A DNA stretch of 64,000 nt from Pseudomonadota bacterium (GCA_023428245.1 JAEYYX010000069.1:6475-70474); one strand, 5' to 3'; shown: positions 33,987-42,840, numbered from the stretch's first letter. Numbers and translations: made by a program. Notes: a model not told the origin generated them from the sequence alone.

Positions 33987-34793
33987 ATGCCTGAGCTTCC
34001 TGAGGTCGAGGTGACGCGTCGGCAGATCGCCCGCGTGCTCGTTGGGCGACGCATCGAGACAGTTTGGGTTGCTAGGCCGAGCTACTTTTTCGTGACCCCG
34101 CCTGCGCAGCTGAAAAAAGCTTTGCTCGGCCGCGTTGTGCAGGAGCTCGGACGAACTGGAAAATATCTCTGTGCCGAGCTCGATGACGCGTCGTCCCTCG
34201 TGGTTCACCTCGGGATGACCGGGCAATGGAGCGCTTCAGGGCTGAGTCGGAAGGATCATATTCAGTTTCGTCTGGGCCTCGATTCGGGCGCAGAACTCGT
34301 GTTTCGGGACGTTCGGAAGTTCGGCAAGGTCGAATGGGTCTGCGCCGGGGGAAGCTCGGCCCGTCTTGCGCGACTCGGGCCCGACGCGCTCGAAGTCGGC
34401 CTCGATGTTTTCCACGAGCGTCTGCAAAGTCGCGCCATCCCGATCAAGCGTGCGCTCCTGGACCAAAGCATCCTGGCCGGGGTTGGCAACATCTACGCCG
34501 ACGAAGCCCTCTATCAAGCGCGCATCTTCCCCACGCGCCCCGCCCGCGACCTGACCCGGGTCGAGGCGGCGGCGCTCCTGCGAGCGATTCGCTCGATTCT
34601 TCGCGCCTCGATTCGGGGGGGCGGCAGCACCATCAACGACTACCTGCAACCGGACGGCGGGCTCGGGGGCTTCCAGAACTGGCACAAGGTCTACGGAAAA
34701 GGGGGCGACCCCTGTTCCCGCTGCAAGACTCCGCTCAGTCGGGTCGTCCTCGGCGGGCGGTCGACCCATTATTGTGCCCGCTGCCAGAGCTAA
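33987..34793 (+). CDS. mutM: Formamidopyrimidine-DNA glycosylase
   Basis: MutM/Fpg removes 8-oxoguanine and ring-opened purines and cleaves the abasic site. The 268-residue product begins PELPEVEV after Met, giving the catalytic Pro and Glu; other marks are GKYL, VVHLGMTGQW, DQSILAGVGNIYADEALY (helix-two-turn-helix) and the C-terminal zinc finger CSRC-x16-CARC. The start at 33987 is fixed by the MPELPE rule although the frame is open 7 codons upstream. rpiA follows 89 bases later on the same strand. Confidence 0.97.
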   Translation: MPELPEVEVTRRQIARVLVGRRIETVWVARPSYFFVTPPAQLKKALLGRVVQELGRTGKYLCAELDDASSLVVHLGMTGQWSASGLSRKDHIQFRLGLDSGAELVFRDVRKFGKVEWVCAGGSSARLARLGPDALEVGLDVFHERLQSRAIPIKRALLDQSILAGVGNIYADEALYQARIFPTRPARDLTRVEAAALLRAIRSILRASIRGGGSTINDYLQPDGGLGGFQNWHKVYGKGGDPCSRCKTPLSRVVLGGRSTHYCARCQS

Positions 34794-34882
34794 CCCGGGA
34801 GAAGCCGGGTATTTCGAGGCGCGCAGGCGAGCGGTCCTTTCGGCTCGCGCCGAGGGATCCTTTTTTGGTACGAGGGGCCCCC

Positions 34883-35578
34883 ATGGCTGAGCAGGATGAG
34901 GTCAAGCGAAAAGCGGCCCGGGCGGCCCTCGCCCACTTACCCGAAGGAGGAGTGCTCGGCCTCGGTACCGGCTCGACAGCCTGCCATTTTGTCGATGCAG
35001 TGGGGGAGCTCGTGCGCGCAGGTCGAAACTACTCGGGTATCCCTACGAGCGAGCGGAGTCGTCAGCAGGCCCTCGCACTCGGGATCCCGCTCCTTCCCGA
35101 CGAGGGGCCCTGGGAGATCGACGTTTGCGTGGACGGGGCAGACGAGGTGAGCGCGGACCTCGACCTGATCAAGGGAGGCGGCGCCGCGCACACCCGCGAG
35201 AAAATCGTCAACTACGCCTCCCGCCTGAACATCATCGTCGTGGACAGCTCAAAGGTGAGCGCCCGGCTGGGCGAGAAATGGCCGATCCCGATCGAGGTGC
35301 TCACCTACGGCCATCGAGCCACCGAGCGGCTTCTCGCCGCCTACGGCCGACCGGTGCTTCGGACCGAGGCTGGTCAGCCCACGAAAACCGACGCCGGCAA
35401 TGTCATTTACGACCTGCACGTCGAGCCCATCAAGGACGCTGGCAGGCTGGCCGGTCAGCTGGCCCTGGTGCCCGGCGTCGTAGGAACCGGCCTCTTCGTC
35501 GGGCGGGCCGACATCGTCCTGGTGGCAGGGGAGGACGGAATTCGCACCCTGGAGAGGTCCCGGGCGCGAGGCGATTGA
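34883..35578 (+). CDS. rpiA: Ribose-5-phosphate isomerase A
   Basis: RpiA interconverts ribose-5-phosphate and ribulose-5-phosphate in the pentose phosphate pathway. The 231-residue protein carries LGLGTGSTACHFVDA (phosphate binding), PTSERSRQQAL, VDGADEVSADLDLIKGGGAA (active site, catalytic Asp and Lys) and REKIVNYAS. The start is ATG 34883, where the family begins; the same frame is open far upstream through mutM but out of the mutM frame. TTGACA overlaps its stop (35575-35580) and could be a -35 for the next gene, though I see no good -10. Confidence 0.97.
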   Translation: MAEQDEVKRKAARAALAHLPEGGVLGLGTGSTACHFVDAVGELVRAGRNYSGIPTSERSRQQALALGIPLLPDEGPWEIDVCVDGADEVSADLDLIKGGGAAHTREKIVNYASRLNIIVVDSSKVSARLGEKWPIPIEVLTYGHRATERLLAAYGRPVLRTEAGQPTKTDAGNVIYDLHVEPIKDAGRLAGQLALVPGVVGTGLFVGRADIVLVAGEDGIRTLERSRARGD

Positions 35579-35657
35579 CAAGGTCCCTCTAGACCGTGTC
35601 AGGATAGGGGAACTAGTGCTGGCGCCTCGCCGCTTCACCTTCTGAAGAGAGTTCCCT

Positions 35658-36419
35658 TTGCGCATTGAGATTGCTGGCCAAACAGACGTCGGACGAAAGC
35701 GAACCCACAACGAAGATAACTTCGCCATTTTCGGTGACTTCGGACTCTATCTGGTCGCCGATGGGATGGGTGGGCACGCATCCGGCGAAGTTGCGTCTCA
35801 GTTGGCGATCGACACCATGCGGGAGTTCTTCGCCACGACCCAAGACGATCCGGACAAGACCTGGCCCTACAAGATGGATCGGACCAAGGGCTACGAGGAG
35901 AATCGCTTGGTCACCGGAATCAAGCTCTCCAATCTTCGGATCTTCGAGACTGCTCGGAATAACCCTGCTCAACGAGGCATGGGTACGACGATCGTCGCGC
36001 TGTTTGTGACGCAGCAGGGCGTTTACCTCGCGCATGTGGGCGACAGCCGCATTTATCGGCTGCGCGACGGGGTCCTCGAACAGCTCACCGAGGATCACTC
36101 GCTCCTGAACGACTACAAGAAGATGAAGCACCTGACGGAGGAGGAGATCGCGAATTTTCCTCACAAGAACGTCATCGTGCGGGCCCTTGGCATGAAGGAG
36201 ACCGTCAAGGTCGACACGCGCTTCGAAGAGCCCCGCCTCGGGGACATCATGGTGCTCTGTTCGGATGGACTCGCGGGGCCGGTCAGCGACGAAGACATCC
36301 AAGCGATTCTGAGCAGCGCTCCTGACCTCAAGACCGCTTCCCAAAGACTCATCGATCGCGCCAATGAGAACGGTGGTCCGGACAACGTGACGTGTGTCCT
36401 GGCTCGCTGGGTTCAGTGA
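35658..36419 (+). CDS. PP2C-family Ser/Thr protein phosphatase
   Basis: A 253-residue metal-dependent phosphatase of the bacterial PrpC/Stp1 type that would remove phosphate from Ser/Thr kinase targets. Motifs are GRKRTHNEDNF (metal-binding Glu/Asp), VADGMGGHASGE, GMGTTIV, HVGDSRIYRL, LTEDHS, CSDGL and GGPDNVTCVL, the full set of PPM motifs. It starts with TTG at 35658 following a GAAGAGAG ribosome site. No membrane segment. No kinase gene is next to it; it may act with the FHA domains encoded at 21.2 and 50.5 kb, which bind phosphothreonine, but that link is inference. Confidence 0.95.
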   Translation: MRIEIAGQTDVGRKRTHNEDNFAIFGDFGLYLVADGMGGHASGEVASQLAIDTMREFFATTQDDPDKTWPYKMDRTKGYEENRLVTGIKLSNLRIFETARNNPAQRGMGTTIVALFVTQQGVYLAHVGDSRIYRLRDGVLEQLTEDHSLLNDYKKMKHLTEEEIANFPHKNVIVRALGMKETVKVDTRFEEPRLGDIMVLCSDGLAGPVSDEDIQAILSSAPDLKTASQRLIDRANENGGPDNVTCVLARWVQ

Positions 36420-36428
36420 GGAACTCGT

Positions 36429-36480
36429 GAGCCGCCGGCTCGTGCATCTGCGAGCGCGTGGCTCGCGGCAGTGAGCTTTT
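36429..36480. terminator. Two hairpins between convergent PP2C and unknown gene
   Basis: GAGCC-GCC-GGCTC (36429-36441) and GCGAGC-GCGTG-GCTCGC (36450-36466) lie back to back and are followed by CTTTT at the end. They separate two convergent genes and probably end transcription of the phosphatase gene. Confidence 0.45.
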
Positions 36481-37127
36481 CAGAAAGGATCGCGACCGAG
36501 GTGCTCGGCGATCAAGTCGAGCACAGTAGCGCGTGTGCCCATATCGGGGGGAAGATGCAGCGCGTCGAGACAGGCGTCCGCCTCAGCGGGATCGTGGTCC
36601 CAGCCAGCCCGAAATAGCCAACTCGCTCGCTGTACGAGGCTTGTCGGCCAGGAGCGCAGCGGGGCTTCTTGCATGAGCACGAGGAGCATTGCCCTCTGGA
36701 GAGAGCGCGCCTCGCGAGCGCTGAACAAGCTCGAGATCTCGAGTTCACCCGTCGAGAGCCAATGGAACGCGCCCTCGCGCACCTCTTCGGGTACGGTGAT
36801 TCGCTTGCTCAAGGTGCCCTGAGGAATGTCGGCTTCGAGCAGTGGCGGTTCGCTCGGCGCGGCCCTGCCGTGAGGATCAGCGGACATCGTCGAGCTCGGG
36901 GGAGGTGTACTGATGACCTCTTCGCTCGCCGGTTGCAGCGAGTAACGCCCGGCGGTTTGTTGCGGATGGAAAACTCCGCTTTGCACGGTGCGTCGCGGAC
37001 GGCTCGGCGTCTCCACGCGGAACGGATCCGGGTGCGCTCGAGCCGAACTCTCTACGGGAGTGATTCGGTCGAGCGCCGGAGGCTCGGGAGTCGTGTCCAC
37101 GGGGGGAGCGGTTCGGTCCGGGTTCAT
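36480..37127 (-). CDS. Unknown protein with Pro-rich N terminus
   Basis: I do not recognise this 215-residue protein. The first 100 residues are rich in Pro, Ser, Thr and Arg and look disordered. The rest (about 110-215) is a compact, mainly helical region (ISSLFSAREARSLQRAMLLV, then SLVQRASWLFRAGWD, then ACLDALHLPPDMGTR). No signal peptide or membrane helix. Codon use looks like its neighbours and it has its own promoter-like sequence with palindromes upstream (37190-37217), which supports it being a real gene. Function unknown. Confidence 0.65.
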   Translation of the reverse strand: MNPDRTAPPVDTTPEPPALDRITPVESSARAHPDPFRVETPSRPRRTVQSGVFHPQQTAGRYSLQPASEEVISTPPPSSTMSADPHGRAAPSEPPLLEADIPQGTLSKRITVPEEVREGAFHWLSTGELEISSLFSAREARSLQRAMLLVLMQEAPLRSWPTSLVQRASWLFRAGWDHDPAEADACLDALHLPPDMGTRATVLDLIAEHLGRDPF

Positions 37128-37189
37128 CGATCGGGGGGAGAGGGGGTGACCTCAGGGTGAGTCAAGTGAGGCGCACACCCAACTACCTA

Positions 37190-37217
37190 CATATAAACCC
37201 GAACGGCGGTTCGTCAA
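37190..37217 (-). promoter_or_regulatory. Promoter-like sequence with palindromes, for the unknown 215-residue protein
   Basis: On the minus strand TTGACG (37217-37212) is followed by 16 bases and TATATG (37195-37190). The spacer contains a perfect palindrome CGAAC-GGCG-GTTCG (37200-37213), and TCGT-CAA-ACGA (37211-37221) overlaps the -35. Such repeats inside a promoter are where a repressor would bind. The region is also the most AT-rich of this neighbourhood. Confidence 0.45.
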
Positions 37218-37533
37218 ACGACCTTCAGGGGGAAAATCTCCGCCGCCTTTGGGGGTGTTCGAGCGCTCGGGGGAGGATCGCCTGGACCGATGACAGGGTC
37301 CCGCTCACGGATTTTCTTCAACCTCTTCATGACTTCCCCGCCCCGCCGATTCACCTTCGGACGTCTCCCGAAGGGATTTTCGGCCGCGCATCGGGCCCCC
37401 AAGTCCCCCTCATTTTTTTCGAAGCTCCGGAAAAAGAACCTACGAGCGCAGCTGTAGCTGAGATGAGCTAGCTCTGTCGGGGAGGGCAGCGGCAGGGTGC
37501 CCATGCCGGAGGAGGTCGACGTCGAGCCTTCGG
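37218..37533. other. Non-coding interval between glcD and the unknown gene
   Basis: Together with 37128-37217 this is a 406-base gap. Short open frames on both strands (up to 104 codons) have no family look, no ribosome site and atypical composition, so I call none. No tRNA or strong terminator is seen. A T-rich and A-rich patch lies at 37410-37440. Confidence 0.5.
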
Positions 37534-38973
37534 TCAGCAGGCGCCGTGACCGGCGCGCGCGCCCGGCTCGCTCGGGAAGATCTTGCCCGGATTCATGATG
37601 CCGAGCGGATCGAAAGTCGACTTCAAACGCCGCTCGAGATCGAGGAGAGGTTCAGGATGCTCGAGAGGCAGATATTCGGCTTTGAGAAGACCAATGCCGT
37701 GTTCTCCGCTCAGGGTTCCACCCAGCGAAAGTGTCGTCACGAAGAGCTCACGAACGGCGAGAGCGACTTTCGTCTCTTCTTCGGGTTCGTTCCACAGGAA
37801 GTTCACGTGGAGGTTCCCGTCGCCGGCGTGGCCGTAAGAGAGCGCATCGATGGAGTACTTGTCGCCGAGCTCTCGGACACAGTCGACGAGCCTTAGGAGC
37901 TCCCGGCGCGGAACAACGACGTCTTCGCTGATCTTGTGGCGCGCGCGAGCGCGCACAGCTCTGCTCATCTGCTTGCGGGCGTCCCAGAGCTGAGCGCGCG
38001 CAGACGCGAGGAGCGCGACCTGGACTTCGATGGCCCGGCAATGCTCACAGATCGCGAGGATCCGCTCCGCTTGGTGCTCACACTCGGCTTCGCTGCCGTC
38101 GACTTCGATGATGAGGAGCGCTTCGGCGGAGGGGGCGAGGGGCACGCCGCTTTGGCGCATGACCGAGAGCGTTTTCTCGTCGAGGAACTCGAGACAGCGG
38201 GCGGGAACTTGAGCCTGGACGAGAGCGCCGACAGCCCCGAGCGCGTGAGAAAGGCTCGGGAAGGTCGCGGCGAGAGTGAGGACTTCCTCAGGTTTCGGGA
38301 TCAGCTTGAGCGTGATGTCACCGAAGACGGCGAGAGTACCCTCGCTGCCGACCAGGAGCGAAACAACGTCATATCCCGTGACGCCTTTGCGCGTCCTGCG
38401 TCCGGCGAAAAACTTCTGTCCGCCGGCCAAAATCGTCTCGATGCCGAGCACATAGTCGCGCGTCGCGCCGTATTTGAAGGCCCGCGGTCCGGCCGCGTTT
38501 TCGGCGACGTTGCCAGCGATGCAGCAGAGCTCGGCGGAGTTCGGGTCCGGCGGATAGAGCCAGCCTTCGCGCTCGACGGCAGCTTGGACTTCGGAGAGGC
38601 GCGCCCCTGGGCCGACTCGTACGAGCCCCTCGCGCGCGTCGAGCTCGTGGAGCTCGGTCATGCCGGCCGTAGCGAGCACGATGCCGCGGCAGAGAGGGAC
38701 GGCTCCTCCTGTACGGCCGGAGCCGCCGGCCCGGGGTACGACGGGGATCTTGTGCGCCGCCGCGATCGTCAGCGCCGCTTCGATATCGGAGCTCGACTCA
38801 GCGAGCACGACGGCGAGGGGCCTTTCGCCGAGGATGCGCGAGTCGTCCGAGCGATAGTCCTCGCTGATCTCATCGTCGAAGAGGACGCGCGAGCCGAGAG
38901 AGCGGAGGAGCTCGGCCTTGCCGCTGTCGAGCTGGCCCTGGCTGGGCCCGAGAAGCTCAGGTGCCCGAAACAT
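37534..38973 (-). CDS. glcD: FAD-linked oxidase, glycolate oxidase subunit GlcD / D-lactate dehydrogenase type
   Basis: A 479-residue flavoenzyme of the vanillyl-alcohol-oxidase fold that oxidises a 2-hydroxy acid such as glycolate or D-lactate. The FAD domain is seen at about 50-225 (VPRAGGSGRTGGAVPL, LYPPDPNSAELCCIAGNVAENA, VTGYDVVSLLVGSEGTL), and the cap and substrate domain holds SYGHAGDGNLHVNFLW and SGEHGIGLLKAEYL (catalytic His residues). The ATG at 38973 lies 17 bases inside the 3' end of orn. No glcE or glcF follows, so it probably works alone, like single-subunit D-lactate or D-2-hydroxyglutarate dehydrogenases; substrate not resolved. Confidence 0.92.
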   Translation of the reverse strand: MFRAPELLGPSQGQLDSGKAELLRSLGSRVLFDDEISEDYRSDDSRILGERPLAVVLAESSSDIEAALTIAAAHKIPVVPRAGGSGRTGGAVPLCRGIVLATAGMTELHELDAREGLVRVGPGARLSEVQAAVEREGWLYPPDPNSAELCCIAGNVAENAAGPRAFKYGATRDYVLGIETILAGGQKFFAGRRTRKGVTGYDVVSLLVGSEGTLAVFGDITLKLIPKPEEVLTLAATFPSLSHALGAVGALVQAQVPARCLEFLDEKTLSVMRQSGVPLAPSAEALLIIEVDGSEAECEHQAERILAICEHCRAIEVQVALLASARAQLWDARKQMSRAVRARARHKISEDVVVPRRELLRLVDCVRELGDKYSIDALSYGHAGDGNLHVNFLWNEPEEETKVALAVRELFVTTLSLGGTLSGEHGIGLLKAEYLPLEHPEPLLDLERRLKSTFDPLGIMNPGKIFPSEPGARAGHGAC

Positions 38974-39520
38974 CGCGAAGCATCACGCGGCGGTAGTGCA
39001 AGAGCTCCGCGATCGATTGGCGTACGTCGAAGAGAGCGTCATGTTCCCCGCTGTCCGGCTTCTGATACTGGGACGTGGAAGGGAGCCAGAGCTGGCTGAG
39101 AACCTTCAGGCTGCTCACGTCGACCATCCGGTAGTGGAGGTAGGTGGCGAGGCCGGGCATGTAGCGATCGATGAACTTGCGGTCGGAGTGAATCGTATTT
39201 CCACAGAGGACCGCCCGCGCAGGACACCAGCCGCTCACCCGGTCGAGCACTTCGCGCTCGACCTGCCGGAGCTCGACGCCCTCGGCGATGCGCGACAAAA
39301 GACCCGTCTTCGTGTGCATCTTGCGTACGAAGGGGGACATCGATGCGAGCGCCGATTCCGCCTGAAATACGTCGCTTACGTACTCTTCGAGAATGTTCAG
39401 ATTCTCATCCGTGATGATGGCGGCGACCTGGAGGATGCAGTCGGTCTCGGGATTCAGGCCTGTCATCTCCAGGTCCATCCACACCAAGTTCCTCGAGGAT
39501 TGGACTCGTTTGATGCTCAT
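38957..39520 (-). CDS. orn: Oligoribonuclease
   Basis: Orn degrades 2-5 nt RNA and, importantly, the pGpG formed when c-di-GMP is hydrolysed. The 187-residue DEDDh exonuclease has LVWMDLEMTGLNPETD (Asp and Glu ligands), GNTIHSDRKFIDRYMP and the GEHDALFDVRQSI block with catalytic His and Asp. Length is typical. Its ATG overlaps the yhbY stop by 4 bases and its end overlaps glcD by 17 bases. In a window with three diguanylate cyclases, Orn closes the c-di-GMP breakdown route. Confidence 0.97.
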   Translation of the reverse strand: MSIKRVQSSRNLVWMDLEMTGLNPETDCILQVAAIITDENLNILEEYVSDVFQAESALASMSPFVRKMHTKTGLLSRIAEGVELRQVEREVLDRVSGWCPARAVLCGNTIHSDRKFIDRYMPGLATYLHYRMVDVSSLKVLSQLWLPSTSQYQKPDSGEHDALFDVRQSIAELLHYRRVMLRDVSGT

Positions 39521-39861
39521 GGTGCGCTCGCTTTTTGAGGCCGCGGCAGGTCGATCTTCGGCTTCTTGGGGTGCCGTCGGTAAAGGATGAAGACACGCCC
39601 GACGTGTCCGACGACGGTCGCCCCGATCGATTGGACGGCTTCCGTGAGATCGGAGGTTTCGATGTCCGCTTCGCGCTCCAGGCGCACCTTGATGAGCTCG
39701 TGGGCTTCGACGGCGCGAGCGACTTCAGCGAGCGCCCCGTCCGTGATTCCGCCTTTCCCGAGGCGAACCACGGGATCGAGGGAGTGCGCGAGACCTCTCA
39801 AGTAGCTCGCTTGTTTGGAGGTCAGCTTCGGGGGAAGCGGCTTCTTAGGTGCGCTGGTCAT
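39517..39861 (-). CDS. yhbY: YhbY/CRS1 family RNA-binding protein
   Basis: A 114-residue single CRM-domain protein of the type that associates with pre-50S ribosomal particles. Seen are LTSKQASYLRGLAHSLDPVV (about 12-31), the GxxG loop as RLGKGGIT, and HELIKVRLE, VGRVFILYRRH near the end. A Lys/Pro-rich tail follows. The start is ATG 39861. Its stop overlaps orn by 4 bases, so the two RNA-metabolism genes are co-translated. Confidence 0.93.
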   Translation of the reverse strand: MTSAPKKPLPPKLTSKQASYLRGLAHSLDPVVRLGKGGITDGALAEVARAVEAHELIKVRLEREADIETSDLTEAVQSIGATVVGHVGRVFILYRRHPKKPKIDLPRPQKASAP

Positions 39862-40019
39862 AAAAACTCGGGGGCGTCTCGGGAGGGGAATCTCATAGCT
39901 CAAGTGTGGCAGCAAGCCGTCGAATTGCGGCTGACCCGCGCCAGGACCCGCCGACGCCGCTCGGATTTTTTGTTGCGGTCCTGCCTTGGACCAAGGAGGC
40001 CCCCCAGGGGCGGTGGCGC

Positions 40020-41246
40020 CTAGCGCGCCGTTCTCGGAGGGCCCGGATCATCTGCAGCATGAAAATGGGCCGGGAGCTCTGGGACTTCGGCTTTTCGCGC
40101 GCCGCCGAGCAGCGGGAAGCCCTCAATGGCAGTGCGGGTGGGCTTCGGCTCTTCGCTTTGCCGCGGAGCCACCGAGATTCGGTTCCGCCCCTTCTGTTTG
40201 GCGCGGTAGAGCGCTGCATCGGCCCGCGCGATCCAGGCATGGGGCGCTTCTCCTCGCGCGAGCTCGGCGATCCCGAAAGAGACGGAGAGACTGATCGGGC
40301 GGCCCCCAATCTTCAGGCTCATGACAGCTTTGCGGAGCCGCTCGGCGCGCTCACGGGTGGGCTCGAAAGAAGCGTGTTCGCACACCACACAAAACTCCTC
40401 CCCCCCGTAACGAGCCACGAAATCTTCGCGCCGGAGGAAGGAACGAACGATCGTGTCAGCGACCTGCTTCAAGACCTCATCGCCGACGACGTGCCCGAAG
40501 GTGTCATTGATCGCCTTGAAGTGATCCAAGTCGACCATCACGAGACAAGCGGGTGAAGAAGAGAGGAGCGCTTGGTCGGTGACGTCTTGAAGGTGAAGGT
40601 CGAGGGCGGCTCGATTGTAGACCTGAGTGAGAGCGTCGGTGGTCGCCGCCTTGCGCGAGTGATCGAGCTCGGCGCGGAGGGCGCGGATGGTCCCTTCAAG
40701 GGCCTGAATGGTCTCGAGCTCCCGCGTGCGGTGAAACTCGATCTGTTGGCGGGCGAGCCGAGAAGTGCGCTCCGCAGTTGCGCGCACCTCTTCGTGATCG
40801 TTGATGACGAGAGCGCGATCGAGAGAGTCGAGCTCTTGCGAGAGGCGCTCATCGTGAGCCCTATCGGTCCGGATCGAATAGGTCGTCGTGCGCACCAGTT
40901 CGCGCACCGCGTCGCGCAGGTTCGTGAGCGCTTGCTCGACGTAGAGCTTCTCTTCCCGGCGATGCGCCTCGACAAAGCGCCGCACTCCACCCCAATCGCG
41001 CCGAAGTGTGCCATCACTGCTCCGCGCTGGGCGTGTCATGTCCCCGAGCAGCAGCGTCCGCGCCCAGCGCTCGAAGGTCTCAGCGATCTCGTCACGAGTG
41101 CGTCCTTCAATGTCGAAGGCGTGGCGTCCGAGACTTCGCAAGAGGGCCGCAGTGGTCTCGAGTGCATCCGTGGCATCGTCACGGCCAGAAGGGGCAGGCT
41201 CGGACCGGGGAGAGGACGCCGGAGATTTGTCTTTATTGAAGAACAT
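40020..41246 (-). CDS. GGDEF diguanylate cyclase with long helical N terminus
   Basis: A 408-residue soluble protein. The first 25 residues are Ser/Pro-rich, then about 40-220 is a helical sensory region without a recognised domain (heptad-like ERTSRLARQQIEFHRTRELE precedes the catalytic part). The GGDEF domain has VDLDHFKAINDTFGH and GGEEF at 281-285, with an intact I-site (RRED, 272-275). It should make c-di-GMP with feedback inhibition. A 75-residue tail of low complexity follows. The ATG at 41246 lies 10 bases after the stop of the pseudouridine synthase gene, so the two may be cotranscribed. The input signal is unknown. Confidence 0.93.
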   Translation of the reverse strand: MFFNKDKSPASSPRSEPAPSGRDDATDALETTAALLRSLGRHAFDIEGRTRDEIAETFERWARTLLLGDMTRPARSSDGTLRRDWGGVRRFVEAHRREEKLYVEQALTNLRDAVRELVRTTTYSIRTDRAHDERLSQELDSLDRALVINDHEEVRATAERTSRLARQQIEFHRTRELETIQALEGTIRALRAELDHSRKAATTDALTQVYNRAALDLHLQDVTDQALLSSSPACLVMVDLDHFKAINDTFGHVVGDEVLKQVADTIVRSFLRREDFVARYGGEEFCVVCEHASFEPTRERAERLRKAVMSLKIGGRPISLSVSFGIAELARGEAPHAWIARADAALYRAKQKGRNRISVAPRQSEEPKPTRTAIEGFPLLGGARKAEVPELPAHFHAADDPGPPRTAR

Positions 41247-41256
41247 GGACGACGCC

Positions 41257-42153
41257 CTACGTTTTTCTTGAAACGGGCGGAGCGGACAAATGTTGAGCCC
41301 CGACCCTCTCCCAATAGGCGCGCATGTCGTCCGGCATCGGACTCTCGAGCTCGAGGGGCGTGCCACGCTCGGGGTGCAGCAGCCGGAGGCGAGTGGCGTG
41401 GAGGAGAAGCCGGGGGCTCGGGGGGGCAGCTCTCTGCCGCGCGAGTTGCAGACCATAGCGACGGTCACCGACGATGGGACAGCCAAGCTCGGTGGCATGG
41501 ATGCGCACTTGGTGGGTGCGACCGGTCTGAAGGTGCGCTTCGACAAGGCTCACCTCGCCGCGGCTCTCCCGGAGAAGGAACTCCGTCGCCGCGGGCTGCC
41601 CTTCGATCGGAGAAGTGACGCGCGTGGAGGGAGACGGGGGAAGTCCAACAACGATCGCGAGATAGTCGCGCATCATGCTGTGGTCCTTGAGGGCCTGACT
41701 CAGGCTCGCAGCGGCTGCCTTCGTCTTGGCGAACACGATGAGTCCGCTTGTTGGTCGATCGAGCCGATGCACGAGCCAGAGGGGGCGCCCGGCGCGCTTC
41801 TGAGCCAGGCTGTGAAGGTCATTCTGATCGGTCTCTTGGCTCGGTGCCGACAAAAGGCCGCTCGGTTTGTCGAAGACGAGGAGAGAGTCGTCTTCGTAGC
41901 GGAGCGTCCCATCGAGCGGTGGAAGCTCGGTCTCCTTGGCGAAGAGCTCGAGGGAGGTGATGAGGATTTTCTGGCCGGCGCGGATGGCGCGGGAGGCGAC
42001 TTTGGTCCTCTTCTTGTCGACGTAGACGCTGCCTTGTTCGATGAGCGCGCGCGCCCTGCGCCGCGAGAGGTCCGGAACGTGGCGTCCGAGGAGCTGATCG
42101 AGCCGCAGCCCCCCGTCACCATCCGGCGTCGTGAACGAAATGCGGTGTCCCAC
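41257..42153 (-). CDS. RluA-family 23S rRNA pseudouridine synthase
   Basis: A pseudouridine synthase of about 298 residues that isomerises specific uridines in rRNA. It has an N-terminal S4 RNA-binding domain (LRLDQLLGRHVPDLSRRRA, then IEQGSVYVDKKR) and the catalytic domain with YEDDSLLVFDKPSGLL, the catalytic Asp in VHRLDRPTSGLIVFAK, LQTGRTHQVRIHA and GDRRYG. RluC/RluD type cannot be settled. The start is uncertain: GTG 42153 keeps the gene clear of divergent ruvC, while ATG 42237 would overlap the ruvC start by 17 bases but has GGAGG upstream. Confidence 0.93.
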   Translation of the reverse strand: MGHRISFTTPDGDGGLRLDQLLGRHVPDLSRRRARALIEQGSVYVDKKRTKVASRAIRAGQKILITSLELFAKETELPPLDGTLRYEDDSLLVFDKPSGLLSAPSQETDQNDLHSLAQKRAGRPLWLVHRLDRPTSGLIVFAKTKAAAASLSQALKDHSMMRDYLAIVVGLPPSPSTRVTSPIEGQPAATEFLLRESRGEVSLVEAHLQTGRTHQVRIHATELGCPIVGDRRYGLQLARQRAAPPSPRLLLHATRLRLLHPERGTPLELESPMPDDMRAYWERVGAQHLSAPPVSRKT

Positions 42154-42220
42154 GGGGCAGAGGCCATCGCACGAGTCCGAAGACTTCGCCAAGCCAAAGA
42201 GCTCTGGTAGGGTAAGCTCC

Positions 42221-42772
42221 GTGCTCGTGCTCGGCATCGATCCAGGGACCCTCCATCTCGGATGGGGCGTCGTCGAGCGCAGGGGGCCGAAGCTCATTCA
42301 CATCGGCCACGGTGTGATCCATGCGCGGCCGAGGGAGCCCCTTTCGGACCGACTCGCCATCATCGCGGGGGAGCTCGAGCGAGTCATCGCCGATCACCGG
42401 CCGGCACTGGGCTCCGTGGAGCAGATCTTTTTTCACAAAGATCCTCAGGCGGCGGCCAAACTCGGCCACGCTCGAGGGGTTGTTCTCCTCTCTCTGGCGC
42501 GCGCGGGGGTTCCTCTGCGCGAACACGCGCCCGCGCGCATCAAGCGCACTCTCACTGGAAACGGGCGCGCCGAAAAATCCCAAGTCGCCCAAATGGTCTC
42601 CGCCATCTTGGGGATCCGTGAAGCCCTCCCGCCCGACGCCTCAGACGCTCTCGCGATCGCGATCACCGAGCTCAGGCTCGACCCGCTGACCCCACAAATG
42701 GTCCAAAAACCGCGGCGAACCCGGTTGAAGACTCTCCCGCCCCACGTCGCCCGCCTGGTCCGCGCGCTCTGA
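42221..42772 (+). CDS. ruvC: Holliday junction resolvase RuvC
   Basis: RuvC cuts Holliday junctions with RuvAB during recombination repair. The 183-residue nuclease has the four acidic active-site residues: Asp in GIDPGT at the N terminus, Glu in SVEQIFFHKD, and the two Asp of PPDASDALAIAI. ARIKRTLTGNGRAEKSQV matches the conserved PxxVK-type helix. The start is GTG 42221, where the family begins. ruvA and ruvB are not in the window. The C-terminal 20 residues are Arg-rich. Confidence 0.96.
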   Translation: MLVLGIDPGTLHLGWGVVERRGPKLIHIGHGVIHARPREPLSDRLAIIAGELERVIADHRPALGSVEQIFFHKDPQAAAKLGHARGVVLLSLARAGVPLREHAPARIKRTLTGNGRAEKSQVAQMVSAILGIREALPPDASDALAIAITELRLDPLTPQMVQKPRRTRLKTLPPHVARLVRAL

Positions 42773-42803
42773 GCGAAATCGCCGGAATTCTTGGGCGCGG
42801 GCC

Positions 42804-42840
42804 TCCCGAAGGGAGCCGCTTCTCCCCTTTCGGGGGGAGG
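42804..42840 (+). terminator. Paired hairpins downstream of ruvC
   Basis: CTCCC-GAA-GGGAG (42804-42816) and CTCCCC-TTTCGG-GGGGAG (42823-42840) follow the ruvC stop by 30 bases. No T-run follows, so this may be a weak or Rho-assisted stop, or an mRNA end structure. Confidence 0.35.

Noticed and set aside
37157..37471. A 104-codon plus-strand gene in the gap before glcD
   Set aside because: No ribosome site, no family pattern, and it runs across the promoter-like palindromes of the neighbouring gene.
37936..39099. A 387-codon plus-strand frame opposite glcD
   Set aside because: Antisense to strong FAD-oxidase motifs, with no sensible start context.
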